This document shows positions 1-12,179 of a stretch of 64,000 nt of DNA, one piece after another. Below the pieces are notes generated by a model. It had not been told where the DNA came from. It saw only the letters and a list, made by a program, of their open reading frames with translations, and made no database searches. Both the position numbers and the translations under genes were made by a program. The stretch is from Ignelater luminosus (lineage: Eukaryota; Arthropoda; Insecta; Coleoptera; Elateridae). The stretch lies in the NCBI GenBank assembly GCA_011009095.1, contig VTPC01090587.1, positions 837,756-901,755 on the forward strand. Reading direction: 5' to 3'. The number at the start of each line of letters is the position of its first letter. The first letter of the stretch is position 1.

Positions 1-374
1 GTTTCACCAAGACAACGCACCGTCTCACACCTCAGCGGTTGCCATGGCGAAAATCCACGAATTACGGTTTGAACTGCTTGACCATTCGCCTTACTCACCA
101 GATCTAGTCCCAAGCAACTTCTTTTTGTTCCCTCATCTAAAAATTGCTCTCGGAGGACAAAGATTTTTGTCAAATGAAGAGGCAATCACCTTCGTGAACA
201 ATTATTTTGCAGAGAAAAATGCCGAGTACTATTTGGACGGGTTACAGAGATGGGAGCATCGCTGGGAGAAGTGTGTAGAGTTACAAGGAGACTATGTTGA
301 AAAATAAAAAAAATATTTCAGAAAAAATGTCTTGTATCTTTGTTAGGTCGGAAACTTTTTAGACCACTCTCGTA
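1..374 (+). mobile_element. 3' end of a mariner element (truncated by window edge)
   Basis: The window opens inside a mariner transposase and runs to the element's right terminus, which ends ...accactctcgta at 374, followed by a TA (375-376) as expected for the mariner TA target. The terminal sequence contains a typical ggtcggaaactttttag stretch (346-362). The left half lies outside the window, so the left inverted repeat cannot be checked. Confidence 0.8.
2..307 (+). pseudogene. mariner transposase, C-terminal fragment
   Basis: An open frame from base 2 encodes the last third of a mariner transposase: FHQDNAPSH (second catalytic Asp), then YSPDLVPSNFFLF and the usual C-terminal GDYVEK ending. 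The frame is open from the window edge, so the ATG at 44 is internal and not the real start. In active mariner transposases (D,D34D) the motif is SPDLAPSDFFLF; here the third catalytic residue is Asn instead of Asp, so this copy should be catalytically dead even though the frame is open. Mos1/mellifera-type mariners are the closest families by motif. Confidence 0.85.
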
Positions 375-1644
375 TAGCGATCTCTGCACATCAATATAAG
401 TTTAATTCTGGAGCGATCCAGATGAATTAAACGGCACCGTACAAATAGGCGCTAAAGTATCAGTATTATCTTAAGAACCGCGAAATGCGCGTCGGATATA
501 TTCGGAAATCCGCGAAACACCATTATCGAGTCCAGCCTAAAAATGTTGGCTGTAAATAAATATTCCACGTACTTTTTAAAATCAAATTTCAAATTGCTGC
601 ATTGAATAATGGTGCCATTGCTTACATTTCTTACAAATAGTAAATTATTATTTATTTGTTGAAACTGTTGTGCACATAACGTATAGCGAAGTCATCTGAC
701 GTTTGTGGTTTGTTCATCATTCATACAGCAGTCGTTTTTTCTGTAAGTCAAATGCACGAAAATAATATGTATAAAACATTTTTAATTTATTTCCCTTTGC
801 TGCACAAACATATTTGTTCAATAACGCATTGTTGCAGAGAGATTAGAAGCATGTAATTATAGAAAATCTTAAAATAATTTTGACCACAATAATTGTTTCA
901 TAGTGGTGAAAAACTTTTTGAGGGCTGATAATACACGGCGAAAAGCAATAATTCAGATGCGCATGCCTGGTCATAGTAGCAAGAAATCTTTTTTATTACC
1001 TAATCCAAGACAAATAGGTCAGAATAAATAAAAAAGGTCTTAACGATTTAATAAATGCAAAATAAAATTATTGCCGAATATGAGGGCAAATAACTAAAAA
1101 CCACAAGACGATCAGAACGACAAACATCAATAAAATGACGCATATTTTCAGAAAAGTCTATAGCGCATTGTTTCGGTTGAAATCGTTGCGTTTTAGTCTA
1201 CTGCGCAACAGTTCAGGAGATAATAACGCAAGTCTAACTGTAATTTGGAATACTTAACCTAAAAACAACTTTTTCATTTTGCTGACTATTGTTGTATACG
1301 TTATGAAACAGCTTCTCTCAAATGTAGCGCCAATTTTCTATGTTACCATTTGTATTGAATTAAATTGAGTGGTATCGATTTAGATCGCTACGTGCATTGA
1401 ACGCGTCAACTATTTGAAGCACGTCGACAGAAACAGTCACAAATTATATGAATCTTAAGAGTTGGAGATTTATAGCTAGCTTGGGCAACGTTGGTTTATC
1501 CTCTTTTTGATAAGTTCGTATACCTAGTTTTAATTGGGGTTATTGTTTATTAAACTGAATCCGGTTTTACACTGTAAAAGGAAAGCAGAGCCTACGCTGA
1601 ACAAACGAACTGTATTTAAAAATAATTTTTGATGATAGTCATTA
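375..1644. other. intergenic, nothing recognised
   Basis: AT-rich sequence with stops in all frames. No convincing exon, terminal repeat pair or RNA gene was seen. Confidence 0.5.
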
Positions 1645-2797
1645 TTAGAGACCGGATTCTTAGGCACTAAAAATCATTAAAATAGGCAGGCAAATAGGTA
1701 CTAAAAACCTTTAAAGTAGGCATTATTATAGACAATGTAGGCGGTCAAATAGGCATCTTAGGCAACGAAATAAGCACTTTAGGCCACCAATAGGCATTTT
1801 ATGCGATTTAATAATTCTTGAGAAGTCATTCAAGATTTTAAGGTTTACTGCTTAACTTTTATATGTTTTTATAATTAATTTTTGTGAACTAAAATTGAGT
1901 ATTTAATATTTATTTTGTTGAAAAACTAAATATTCCAAGTATTATAACTATGCAAAATAATATTGATATGATACGATGGTTATCGATAAAAAACTTAAAG
2001 CATGTTAAACAATACATCTAAAAACAAGTTACAATATTAAAAATATATTTTATTATTAGAAGTACTACATTATAAGGACATATTATACAGGGTGTTTCCT
2101 AAGGATAGTAAAAATTTAATACGTAATTCCTGGGTTAATTATAAGTAAAAAAGTTCATATAAACAAGTGTCCTAAAATGCACCCCTTCCGTGATACAGAA
2201 ACTTGACTTTTTTAGTTTTATAAAGATGATACACCTACTTAAATAATATTTAAGGTTAATCTGTTTCTTTAAATTTTTACACGTATATCAGGAGTCTGAC
2301 TTGTTTAAACGCCTATCACCACAAACACCTTAAGCGGATTATCTTTTGTTAAGGGCACCCTTTCTTTACTGCCTGTTACTTTTTATGGGTAGTTTTATTG
2401 TAATATTTTTGAACAATTTGCAGAAAGTTATAAAAGGTTTCTTTAAAAAAAGTTGAAAGTAAATTTCTAAAAATAACTAACGGATCTTTTAATAAATAAA
2501 GGTAATAGTATTGACATTGCATTTTACAAATTCTTAAAGTAGAATATGGAGTTTAAAAACTTATACAAGTAAAATATACACTTAGGTAAACTAGGTACCC
2601 ATTTAGGCAAACTGGGCATCCATTTAAGCAAAATAGGCATTTGTAGGCATTTATTTCAAAAACATAGAAAAAAAGGCACTTAAGCACTTAAAAAAGTTTT
2701 TTTTAAGTGAAAAGTGCGTAGTTTATTCTAAAACAAATTTTCCTTCGCTTGCCTAAAAAAAATCTAAAGTTAGGCACTTGCCTAGAAATCCGGTCTT
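1645..2797. mobile_element. non-autonomous DNA transposon with inverted ends and 9-bp flanking repeat
   Basis: Inverted ends: gagaccggattcttaggca near 1648-1666 and its complement, ending aatccggtctt at 2787-2797. The 9-mer tagtcatta directly flanks both sides (1636-1644 and 2798-2806) and looks like a target-site duplication. The interior has no long ORF and carries many degenerate copies of taggca (1680-1800 and 2580-2700), as subterminal transposase-binding repeats would. An 8-9 bp duplication points to a hAT- or P-like superfamily, which I cannot settle by eye. A tacagggtgtttcct start at about 2087 may be a further insertion. Confidence 0.65.
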
Positions 2798-4204
2798 TAG
2801 TCATTATGATTATACTAGAAAAAAAATGAAACTCAAATATTTTCTCACACACGAAAATGATAAAATTCAAGACGACGACGCGACCGTTGCGCGACGTCAT
2901 TTGATATAGACGAAGAAGAACATAAGAACTCTTAAAGTTCCGACAGAACAGATGCAAACAGAAAGATTCAATTGAAAACTTAATATCTAAATTGATTGCC
3001 AGCTCTGTAACTATCCATTGCCTAATTATTTACAAAATTCCAAAACAGTTATTGGTTTTAATTTTATATTACTACATGAAACCGGGTATTCATAATTTAT
3101 GTTATGATTAACTAGTGCTTTCAAATGATTTATTTATGCAAGGTTGAAAATGCATGTGATACTACATTTTTGAATTGGAACTGACCGTTTGAAATTCTAG
3201 ATTTCAAGATAAAAGTTTGAAAATAATATTTTAAAAGAATAAAATGTCCCGTTTTGTTGCTAAAACAAAGCCAGGTATACTCTATTCCAAATCTATCGAA
3301 CAGTCGAAAATAGTTGTTTATTCTACAAGTAGGTAAAAGCAATTCACCAATGAATGAAAAGTGTTGCCTCACAAGCGAGCATAGCAAGTTTAGAAATCTG
3401 ACATATTTTTTTGCAATCTACAATGGTTAACTATTATTGAACTTGGTAGCTGTAGATACAACAATAATCGATTGTACGTTGACATGATAATACAGGATGA
3501 CAGAAGCGTTAGTAAATACAGTTTATCTCATTTCTATAATTCCTGTTACATCTTTGTTGTGTTGGTAACAAAACCTTCTAAACACTAGAATTCTTCATTG
3601 AGAAATGTTAACAGGATTGTTATTTGGGTTTTTATTTAAATTCAAAGGTTAGATTGTCATTTAGAAAAGCTAAATGTTTGCATTTCGTAGAGTTACCATT
3701 TCTGGTTTGTTTTTTAATTGGAATACAAAATTATTTTTTGTGTTTATTACTGAATATTAATCGTAATCAAAATGATTTGCACGTAAAAACGAATTTTAAC
3801 CCCATTTTGATATATGACATTCGTTTGACGGAAGATTTTCTAGTGAAAAATGTGTTACTAGAAATAGTGACACCATCATAAATAAGTTTGGGGTGTAAGA
3901 GTGCATGCAACTAAAACCTGAAACATTTGAAATGGATTGGAATTATAGAAATGAGATAAGGTATAGTATATTTTGTAACAAGTTCAGAAAGTGGTATATA
4001 TTATGCAAATGTGAAAGTTTGAAGAACGAGGAGAAACCGAGCAAATAATATGGCACTTTTGAACAAGTTACGAGCTCCCTTTTTAGGCCAAAACATCTGT
4101 TATTAAAATGCGTAACTATCAACTGCACGATATAGTCCATACGATAAAATATCGTATAGGGGTATGGTATTTTTGACTTTCATAAACAGGTTATTGTTGA
4201 GATA
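2798..4204. other. intergenic, nothing recognised
   Basis: AT-rich DNA. The open frames here (for example 3130-3387 minus, 3624-3881 plus) show no domain motif and look like chance frames. Confidence 0.5.
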
Positions 4205-5499
4205 TACGAGGGCTGTTTGACGGAAGCGTGACTTTCCGCTAGATGGCGCTGATATCGGTAAATCGAAAACATTAGCATATACGTCAGTCTTTTAGAGGCT
4301 TAACCTCCAAATTTCATGTCAATCTGTGAAATAGTATACATTTGACAGTTATAGAAATCAATTAAGTTTGTGCTATTTTGTAAATATGGAAAAACGTGAA
4401 TTTCGTGTTTTAATTAAACATTATTTTTTACGTGGAAAAACAGTGAAAGAAACAGGAGAAATTACGGAAATATTACGGTGAATCTGCTCCATCGCATGGA
4501 ATGGTTTCCAAGTGGTTTAATTCATTTAAAACTGGCCGTATGAGCACTGACGATGGTGAACGCCCCGGGCCCTTACAAACGGTCACTACTAAGGAAATCG
4601 TTGACAAAATCCATAATATGGTAATGGCTGATCGACGTTTGAAAGTGCGCGAGATAGTTGATGCTGTTGGCATCTCAATCGAACGGGTGCATAATATTTT
4701 ACACGGACATTTGCATATGAAAAAGGTATCAGCAAGATGGGTGCCGCGATTACTCACAGTGGACCAAATGAGAATTCGTGTTCAACTTTCAAATCAATGT
4801 TTGGTCATGTTACAACGTAATCCAGTTGAGTTTTTTCGCCGATATGTGACTGTTGACGAAACCTGGATCCACCACCACACCCCTGAGACAAAGGAACAGT
4901 CGAAACAGTGGATTTCACCAGACGAACGTGCACCAAAGAAGACTAAAATTGGTCACTCGGCTAATAAGGTCATGGCGACTATTTTTTGGGATTCTAAAGG
5001 CATAATCCATATTGACTATTTGGAAAGGGGTAAAACAATAACTGGCCAATATTATGCTGATTTATTGACCCGTTTTTATGTTATCTTAAAGAAGAAACGC
5101 CCACATTTCGCACGTAAGAAAGTGCTCTTTCATCACGACAACGCCCCATCTCATTCATCCGCAATTGCGACCGCTAAATTGGTACAATTACGCTACGAAT
5201 TGCTTCCCCATCCACCATACTCACCGGATCTAGCCCCAAGCGACTTTTTTTTATTTCCGAATTTGAAAAAATTTCTCGCAGGAAAAAAATTCACATCAAA
5301 TGCAGAGGTTATTGCTGCAACGGAGGCCTATTTTGACGAGTTGCCAAAAGAACATTTCTCAGACGGCTTAAAGAAATTGGAAAGTCGTTGGACTAAGTGT
5401 GTAGCACTTGAAGGGAACTATGTTGAAAAATAATAAAAAAAATCTAGGCTAAACCTGTTTTTTATTGAAATGTCACACTTCCGTCAAACAGCCCTCGTA
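4205..5499 (+). mobile_element. mariner element, full length
   Basis: Both ends are present. Left tacgagggctgtttgacg (4205-4222) is matched in reverse complement by the right end (to 5499), with about 28 bp of inverted repeat and only a few mismatches. TA flanks both sides (4203-4204 and 5500-5501). The 1295-bp length is typical of a mariner. The single gene inside carries one frameshift. Near-identical ends suggest a fairly recent insertion. Confidence 0.93.
4386..5433 (+). pseudogene. mariner transposase with single-base frameshift
   Basis: D,D34D mariner transposase, which cuts and rejoins the element's TA-flanked ends in the nucleus. The family start is the ATG at 4386 (MEKREFRVLIKH). 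That frame hits a stop at about 4479, while the rest of the protein continues from about 4456 in a second frame through 5433; one extra base near 4455-4460 explains the break. In the long frame (310 codons from 4501) are an HTH (VREIVDAVGISIERVHNIL), the linker motif RWVPRLL, DETW (Asp119), HHDNAPSH (Asp213) and SPDLAPSDFF (Asp248, exactly 34 residues on). All three catalytic Asp are kept, though HHDN replaces the usual HQDN. Motifs fit the mellifera/capitata-type mariners. The ATG at 4501 would give a protein without the first DNA-binding helix. Confidence 0.9.
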
Positions 5500-6695
5500 T
5501 ATTAATTATATAAATTAAGTGGTCGTGTAAAAATACCGTTTTATCATCACAAAGACAGTGGGCAAAATATGTAAAAATAACTCTAAGTATAAAATAAATT
5601 ATTGAAATATATAGCCTTGAAACTAACAACAGCTTAATAGTACAATAACGTGTCAGGGCTGCTTTTTTAACAACTTCGGTTATCGTTCCGATAGATTTGG
5701 AATAGAGTATTATAAAAATACCATTAACGATTTCTCTACATTAGGCTTAGCCATGAAAATTTGACATTTCCACCATGCATGCAATTTTGACAGTTAGTGG
5801 TTAGGTTAATTTTGCTATTACCTTAAAAGAGACAGCGACGCCAACCTGACATAAATATGCTAGAGACACTCGTTATAATTATTGTCGTTTTATTTCTTCT
5901 CAAGATGGTATTGCAATAGATTACGTATATTGAAATAATGTACCAATGTGACGTTGCCAACAACACTTTTCCCATAACATCTTTTTCAGATGAATGATAA
6001 CAGGATAATCTTTCAATACAAAATTATTTTCTGACGTAGGAAATCAATCAGTCTTGAAAGTCCTTTTTATCTAATCGAACTGTACTCGAAAAAAGTATGT
6101 ATAAATAGGTTATTGAAATATCATTTATAATGATTTAAACGGCAGGTGGTGCAAAAACCTTTTCAAAATCTAATCCTAAATATCTTTTTAAATTGAATTT
6201 GACCTTTCCCTGCTTTCTGTTGTTTCAATGCTACAACCCTATTCTTTCTTATTGCGTGTAATTTATGTATTTATCTATTTAATACTCTATGCTTGGATTA
6301 CCTTGAACCAAACACTTAGGAAAGATAAAATGGACACTATATTTATAACTTTTGCATAAAATCTCTAGAAAGAAGTAAAGGCAATTAAACAAGAACTTGA
6401 CATATTAGTATGACGTTGTAGCTGACAGAAACACACAAAAAAAAAACAAAACAGATGGAGATCATATCAAATGACGTCGTATTATTCACAACAGCTTTTG
6501 CAATCGCGTGAATTTTTTTAAATATTTTGATATTTCTATATCTAACTTATTTTTGTCATAATTATATCCTCTATGTATTCTTGAGTTACTAATCGACATA
6601 GCTCTAATAAAATGGAAACGATTAACATTTTTTAATGTAAAATTCTGGCATATTTCCCATTATTACATCAAATTTATCGATTTTTCAAAACTTAC
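5500..6695. other. intergenic, nothing recognised
   Basis: AT-rich. I searched the minus strand for the third Gd exon expected downstream of the 7248-6696 gene (an ICGTVV-type ending before GTAAGT) and did not see it. Confidence 0.45.
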
Positions 6696-7248
6696 GGTAG
6701 CTTGTTAATATTTCTCATATTTTCTTCACCTTCACTTATAGGACTTCCATTATTTTCAGTTGTCATCAAACTATTTGACGTTATTTCTGGGCATACTGTT
6801 TTAGCATTAATTCTAAATGATAATAATCTGGGTGCAGCTTCAAACTGATTGTACTTTACATAAAAGCGAACAATCTTCGGTACAGCTGCTTTTAAATAAA
6901 AAGTTTTGTTTCTAATTGAATACTCTTTATAGTCGAATGTTGCGACTTCTCCAAACCAATTCTATAAAATTGAATACAATAAATGCTAGTCAAAACTTGT
7001 AAACTGAAGAAAATAGCTATACATACTCCCAACTGCATAAAAGGTTTATCGAATGTTAATTGCAACCAAACACCATGCAGATCTGTTTCCGATAAGATAA
7101 TTATAACACCGTACCATCTATCCGGTTCCTCGCATGCACCTTCATGTAGAAATAAATGTGGACACGGTGACTCAAACTTACTTTCAGCATTTACTTGTTG
7201 AGTCAACAGAAAGAAACACGATATAGAGAAAAACGTTAAAAGCAACAT
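6696..7248 (-). CDS. Gd-like protein, N-terminal exons (copy 4), partial
   Basis: Two exons of a gastrulation-defective-type gene. Exon 1 is 7248-7027: ATG, a signal peptide of about 21 residues (hydrophobic run ending VNA), then the Gd N-terminal motif CPHLFLHEG, DRWYG, ILSETDL and GVWLQLTFD, ending at a GTATGT donor. Exon 2 is 6961-6696: it opens NWFGEV after a TAG acceptor and runs through KTVCPE to a GTAAGT donor, phase 2. Boundaries and phases match copies 2 and 3 exactly. I chose the ATG at 7248 over the one at 7302 because it aligns with the paralogues and because a pyrimidine tract plus CAG (7260-7261) sits just upstream, suggesting a 5'-UTR intron. The C-terminal linker is divergent and lacks the glycine run of copy 2. 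No later exon is visible before the left edge. Confidence 0.8.
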
Positions 7249-7261
7249 TTTGTGTGTAACT

Positions 7262-7720
7262 GAAACAATAATAAAAAAGGTATTGAATTGTATGAAAATC
7301 ATGTAAGTGTTGTATGGGTTTGCTTTTGAGTTGTACTATATCATTATAAAACAAAAGCATTAGCGGAAACATGACCTTAATATTCTGTCAAGTTAGCTAA
7401 ATCTGTTTCTTATCATCTTTTCATATTCTGCCTCGTGAGAAAGATATCAAGCTTTGGAAAAGTCTGATTATTTTTGTTTTTAGCAAACTTATGGAATTTA
7501 AAAAAAAACAAAAATTCCGATATACTGATTTTCAAAATGTGTAACTTTTTCCTAATTTAACTGGCTCGTTGTATTTCTTATTATACAGTTTAAAAGAAAT
7601 ACTTTCAGTGTACTAGATATTCAGAAAGCTGAGAAAATGAAAAATTCATTTATGTCAATACCTTTTATAATTGTTACTTAAGTAATGAATGAACATTAGT
7701 ACTTGAATTAATTACGGTAT
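7262..7720. other. upstream region of copy 4
   Basis: Probable 5'-UTR intron and intergenic DNA of copy 4. No exon recognised. Confidence 0.4.
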
Positions 7721-7724
7721 ATTG

Positions 7725-8912
7725 GGACACAAATGTGCTGTCATGTCACATTTCAGGCGCAAGGCAGAAATCCGAAGCACGAGGCGCTAGCCGAATTCTG
7801 CAAAAAAAGGCAAGGACATGTACTAAACAAAATTTCTTGTAATGGTTTACAAAAAATTAGAAAGAACATTAATTTCCTGTACAGTGCGATCCAATTTGGA
7901 TGGGTAACTTTTTTATTAGCGCAGATAAATGAAAACGACTTAGGTACTCGTGACCTCCTTTTTCATGCTTGTTCCATTACCGTTGCCAGAAATAAGCTGC
8001 CATCTTTTGTTTTTTCCCTAGAGAGAAAAAGTGAAAAGTGGCCGATTTCTTCAATTTGCTGTAACTCCTTTATTTTCGAAGCTAGAACAAAATCATTTAA
8101 GCATTGTTTAGGCACTTTTTAACATAGAATTCAATGCCATCAGTCGTTGTTTTATAGCCCTTTCTATAACTGCACTGTAACTCAAAATTGAATTTTTTAA
8201 ATGGACCGATTCCTTCAATTTGCTGTAACTCCTTTATTTTCAAAGCTACAACAAAACCATTTTAGCATTGTTGAGGCACTTTTTAACGTAGAATTCAATG
8301 ACACTAGTCGTTTTTATCTAGTCCTTTCCATAACTCAAAGTTGAATTTTTAAATGGACCATTCAAGAAATTAAACTTTAAGTTACAGCGCAGTTATGGAA
8401 AGGACTAGAAAAAAACAACTGACGGCATTGAATTCTAGGTTAGAAAGTGCTCCAACAATGCTAAAATGATTTTGTTGTAGCTTCAAAAATAAAGGAGTTA
8501 CAGCAAATTGAAGGAATCGGTCCATTTAAAAAATTCAATTTTGAGTTACAGTGCAGTTATGGAAAGAATTAGAAAAAAATAACTGATGGCATTGAATTCT
8601 ACGTTAAAAAGTGCCTAAACAATGCTTAAATGATTTTGTTCTAGCTTCGAAAATAACAGAGTTACAGCAAATTGAAGAAATCGGCCATTTTTCACTTTTT
8701 CTCTCTGGGGAAAAAACAAAAGACGGCAGCTTATTTCTGGCAATGGTAATGGAACAAGCATGAAAAAAGAGGCCACGAGTACCTACGTCGTTTTCATTTA
8801 TTTGCTTTAATAAGAAAGTTACCCATTTAATCCCATCCAAATTGGACCACACTGTACATTTTTAGGTTAATTTTGACAGGTGCCAAATTAAGTACAGAAA
8901 TGAAATGAATGA
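7725..8912 (+). repeat. interspersed repeat (family a), split by a fold-back insertion
   Basis: The outer parts (7725-7881 and 8855-8912) together match the repeats at 30742-30960 (same strand) and 36930-37135 (opposite strand). Shared landmarks are a gctgtca.gtca.atttcaggcg box at the left and ttaa.tttgacag.tg at the right. In the other two copies these parts are contiguous, so the middle here is a later insertion. Confidence 0.75.
7882..8854. mobile_element. 973-bp fold-back (palindromic) element, TA target
   Basis: Two arms of about 470 bp are inverted copies of each other (7882-8355 against 8385-8854), beginning cagtgcgatccaatttgg and ending in its near complement. TA occurs on both sides (7880-7881, 8855-8856). 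Each arm itself contains two diverged copies of a unit of about 185 bp that includes ttcaatttgctgtaactc and gcattgtttaggcac. The ORFs at 7733-8122 (+) and 8604-8852 (-) are the same arm sequence read in both directions and are not genes. CAGTG ends with TA duplication fit a Tc1/mariner-mobilised MITE. Confidence 0.85.
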
Positions 8913-11900
8913 GTGCAAAAAATTGCTCTTTTGACAAGTGTATTTGTATTTCTTCTACGCCCGTGTTAAAAAGAAATTTTTTATACAGTTTGTGGTGTCA
9001 ATAAGTACCCAAAAGTAATATTTTTGAGCACTAACGCGCAAAGATATTACTTCTGGGCACTTTTGACATCAAGACATCTATAAAAAATTGCTACTTTTGA
9101 CATGCGCGTAAAAAAGATATTTTTCCAGTTAAGTAAGATACAGACGTTCAAAGAAATCTTGATCTAGTTATTTTGGTTTTCACTATACTACATTTCAATT
9201 ACATGTAATTTGGGCTTGACCATTTCATTTACAAAAACGAAACCATCAATAACTTTAAAACACATAGTAAATAAGTATAGCAATTTTATTAATATTGTAA
9301 TAATTACTAAAACCGTTAATTTACTGTTTGTTAAATGTAAAAACCGGTAAGAACTAATTGCACGAATTAACGAAACAATAACCGTGCAGAACTCGAGGCC
9401 AAAAGATATGAAACCGACTGTTATAAATAAACTGCTCGTCGTTTTAGCCTGTCAAGAAACAAATTAATAGATAAAACGCCAACTTTTAGTTCGTTATGCA
9501 AACTAAATATGTATCCAACTTACTACTACACAGCTTGCTCCTATCAGCATAATATAAACACTTCATAAATTCGAACTAAGATTTTTTAACAACTGTTAGC
9601 GAGATGAAAAGATACTGTTTCTGTGAACTACAGGTAAACATAAGAAACTACATCTCACTGATTTATAAAACCATTTGATTTCCTTACTTTTATTCGTTGA
9701 GAAGCATTCACAAGTTATTGACCCACGTAATAACCTTCAACTTCAAGTTTAGGAATATTCATTAAATAATGTAAACTATACGTTAATATTTAGAATTTTT
9801 ACAATTTTCTCAATAAAATTTTAATTCTACATGTTTTTGTACTTCTATGTTTGGATTAAAATTAAAACCTGTTTTCTGCAATAACAACGAATTAGTTGAT
9901 TTCAAAAATAGTTAGGAAGGCCCATTAAAGGATTTGCAGTGTTTCTGAATGCATTTCTTATTAAACACTGTCTTAACTAAAGCCAAGCAAATCTTTACAA
10001 AATTCCGAAAGATTGCATTCGGGTTAACATTCGAAAGTGTATCTTTATTACCCCGAGAGCTTGGTCTGCTAGGTAAATTGAAAATATAAGATTTACAGAG
10101 ACTTGTAAAATAAGTAAGCTAAATTTGTAAATTTTAAGCAATGTAAATAATAAGGTTTATGGAAATCAATGCTGCATATGAATTATTCTAACCGATTTTA
10201 GTAGCATTTGACAATTTATATTAATTTATATTTGATTACCGTCAGAAGCAATTTATTTCGCAAATGTATCTGGGGTGTCGTGAGAGTCGTTTTTGTATTT
10301 CTAATAACTATCGTGTGAACCAGGCTTTAGATTACATTTTAAAAGTTAGTGAAAAAACTTGTTATAAAAGTATAATAGTTATTTATATACAATATTTTTT
10401 GCACGACCGTATTTTAAAGAAAATAATAAAGAAAAACCATTGACAGTAGATTAAAAAATGAAGTTGGCCAAGATCATAGGAACGTAATAATCATTTCATT
10501 ACGACATCGATACGGCCATTATAACTTCGATATATGAAATTAATTGCAAATGTTTATAATTGTCTACTTTCGACATTGACAACTAGTTGTAAAGCGCCAA
10601 CTTGTCCCAAATTTATTTGAAATTCACTGTACATTATAATTCAGTAGTTTCCAACAAAATGTGATGAATAAAATTTTATACCTAAAATCCATTCGCACCT
10701 TTTTCTATGGGAAAAACGGTAACCACTAACTTATTATGTGGATGCTTACGTAAGCGTTTTGGAAAATTTACTTTTCAATCAATACTTATTGTGACGGTAT
10801 TCAAAAGGTGAAATGATACCTGAATAAGAAAACAATAATAACAATGATTTCACTAGATTCCTTTTAAGAGCACAAGAACGGACAGTCAGTTGATCAAACA
10901 ATTAAATAGAATATTTTAAATATTCTGAAATTTGTCACACATATAAGTTAACAGTTGTAAGTAGTTAAGAAAGAAACATTCCAGATTAGTTGATTATGTA
11001 ATAGTTTTTTTTTTGTTTTATAGAATTAATGATAAGGAGTTTGTGAAAAAAACAGGGCAATTGAATAGAGTTTGTTGACAAGAGGAGATTAAAGAAATTT
11101 TTTTGAAAAAAGTTTGAAAATTAAGAAAAGGTTGTTTAAAATGTGTTAAAAGAAAAGAAAAATTTATTAATTAAAATTACATTTGTTATAATCAAATTTG
11201 TGTTAAAAGATTCGTATTTAAAAAAAAAGATGTTAATAAAATGGTACAATTCCAGACCATTGAGTTTTCTTCTTGTTGATATTCAAAGAATAGAAAATAT
11301 TATTAAAACGAAGGAACAACTTAGTTATCCAACAGGGCAACTAGTGCAAGGAAGTTAATATGAGTGTTGCTTATATTAGGCAAATTATAAACTTGAAATA
11401 CAAATTGAAGTAAAACGAAATATAACTTTTTCAAGTGCCAATTCTCTAAACTTTGAAATAGACAACAACACATTTTAGTTAAAGTCATTATTAGTTCCAA
11501 ATTTCTATCTTCGTGAATATTCAAACAAATTCGGTCTTGAAAAAAAAAATATAATCAGTTAGTTTAAAAAACAGTAACATGATTATTTGCTTTAGTTACC
11601 TTCTAATACATTTTCGATTGTGAGGAGAGATATGGGACTTCTGATATGGATTACACAACTGTCTTCAGAGAGGATTTGAATAACTAGTGGACCAAAACTG
11701 CGATGTTTTGAAGAGGGTGGAGAGTTTAACTAACGGAGGGAGATCGACTCGACGGATGGTGTATTGAAGGAAGCAGATTTACAGAGAAGGAATAGGAGGT
11801 GCGGAGTTATAAGAAAAAGTTGTGGTGAAGTGAGGTAAACAAGGTTAAAAAGGTGGTAAACGGAATAAGTCAAATTGGTGCTATTAAGAATATATAAGAA

Positions 11901-12099
11901 TTAAAAAATTTTAGCTTATTTTCAAAACAAACAACTGTCAATTTGGTTGAAGTTTGTCACGTGTTGATCATGTGGTCTTATTTTAGGTTATCAACCAAAT
12001 ATCAGAAAGTCATCACATCACATAAACTTACTAGTTGACAATAGACAAAATTTATAATATTGTAAATAAAAATAATTATCAACTTTCGGCCTCTTTTAA
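8913..12099. other. intergenic, nothing recognised
   Basis: About 3.2 kb without a supportable gene. The minus strand was checked for catalytic exons that could belong to copy 3 (AHC, NDIA and GDSGG boxes); none seen. A purine-rich stretch at about 11620-11850 is compositionally odd but has no recognisable content. Confidence 0.45.
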
Positions 12100-12179
12100 T
12101 ATACAGGGTGTTTCTTTCACCGCCGTATATTCGAAAGGCGGTGGTACAATTCATGATTTGGAACTTATCTAACCTAATA

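Noticed and set aside
4473..4757. 94-codon minus-strand ORF
   Set aside because: Shadow of the mariner transposase gene on the other strand.
7733..8122. 129-codon plus-strand ORF and its minus-strand twin at 8604-8852
   Set aside because: The two proteins are the same because the ORFs are the inverted arms of one palindrome; no domain, and the first codons lie in the older host repeat.
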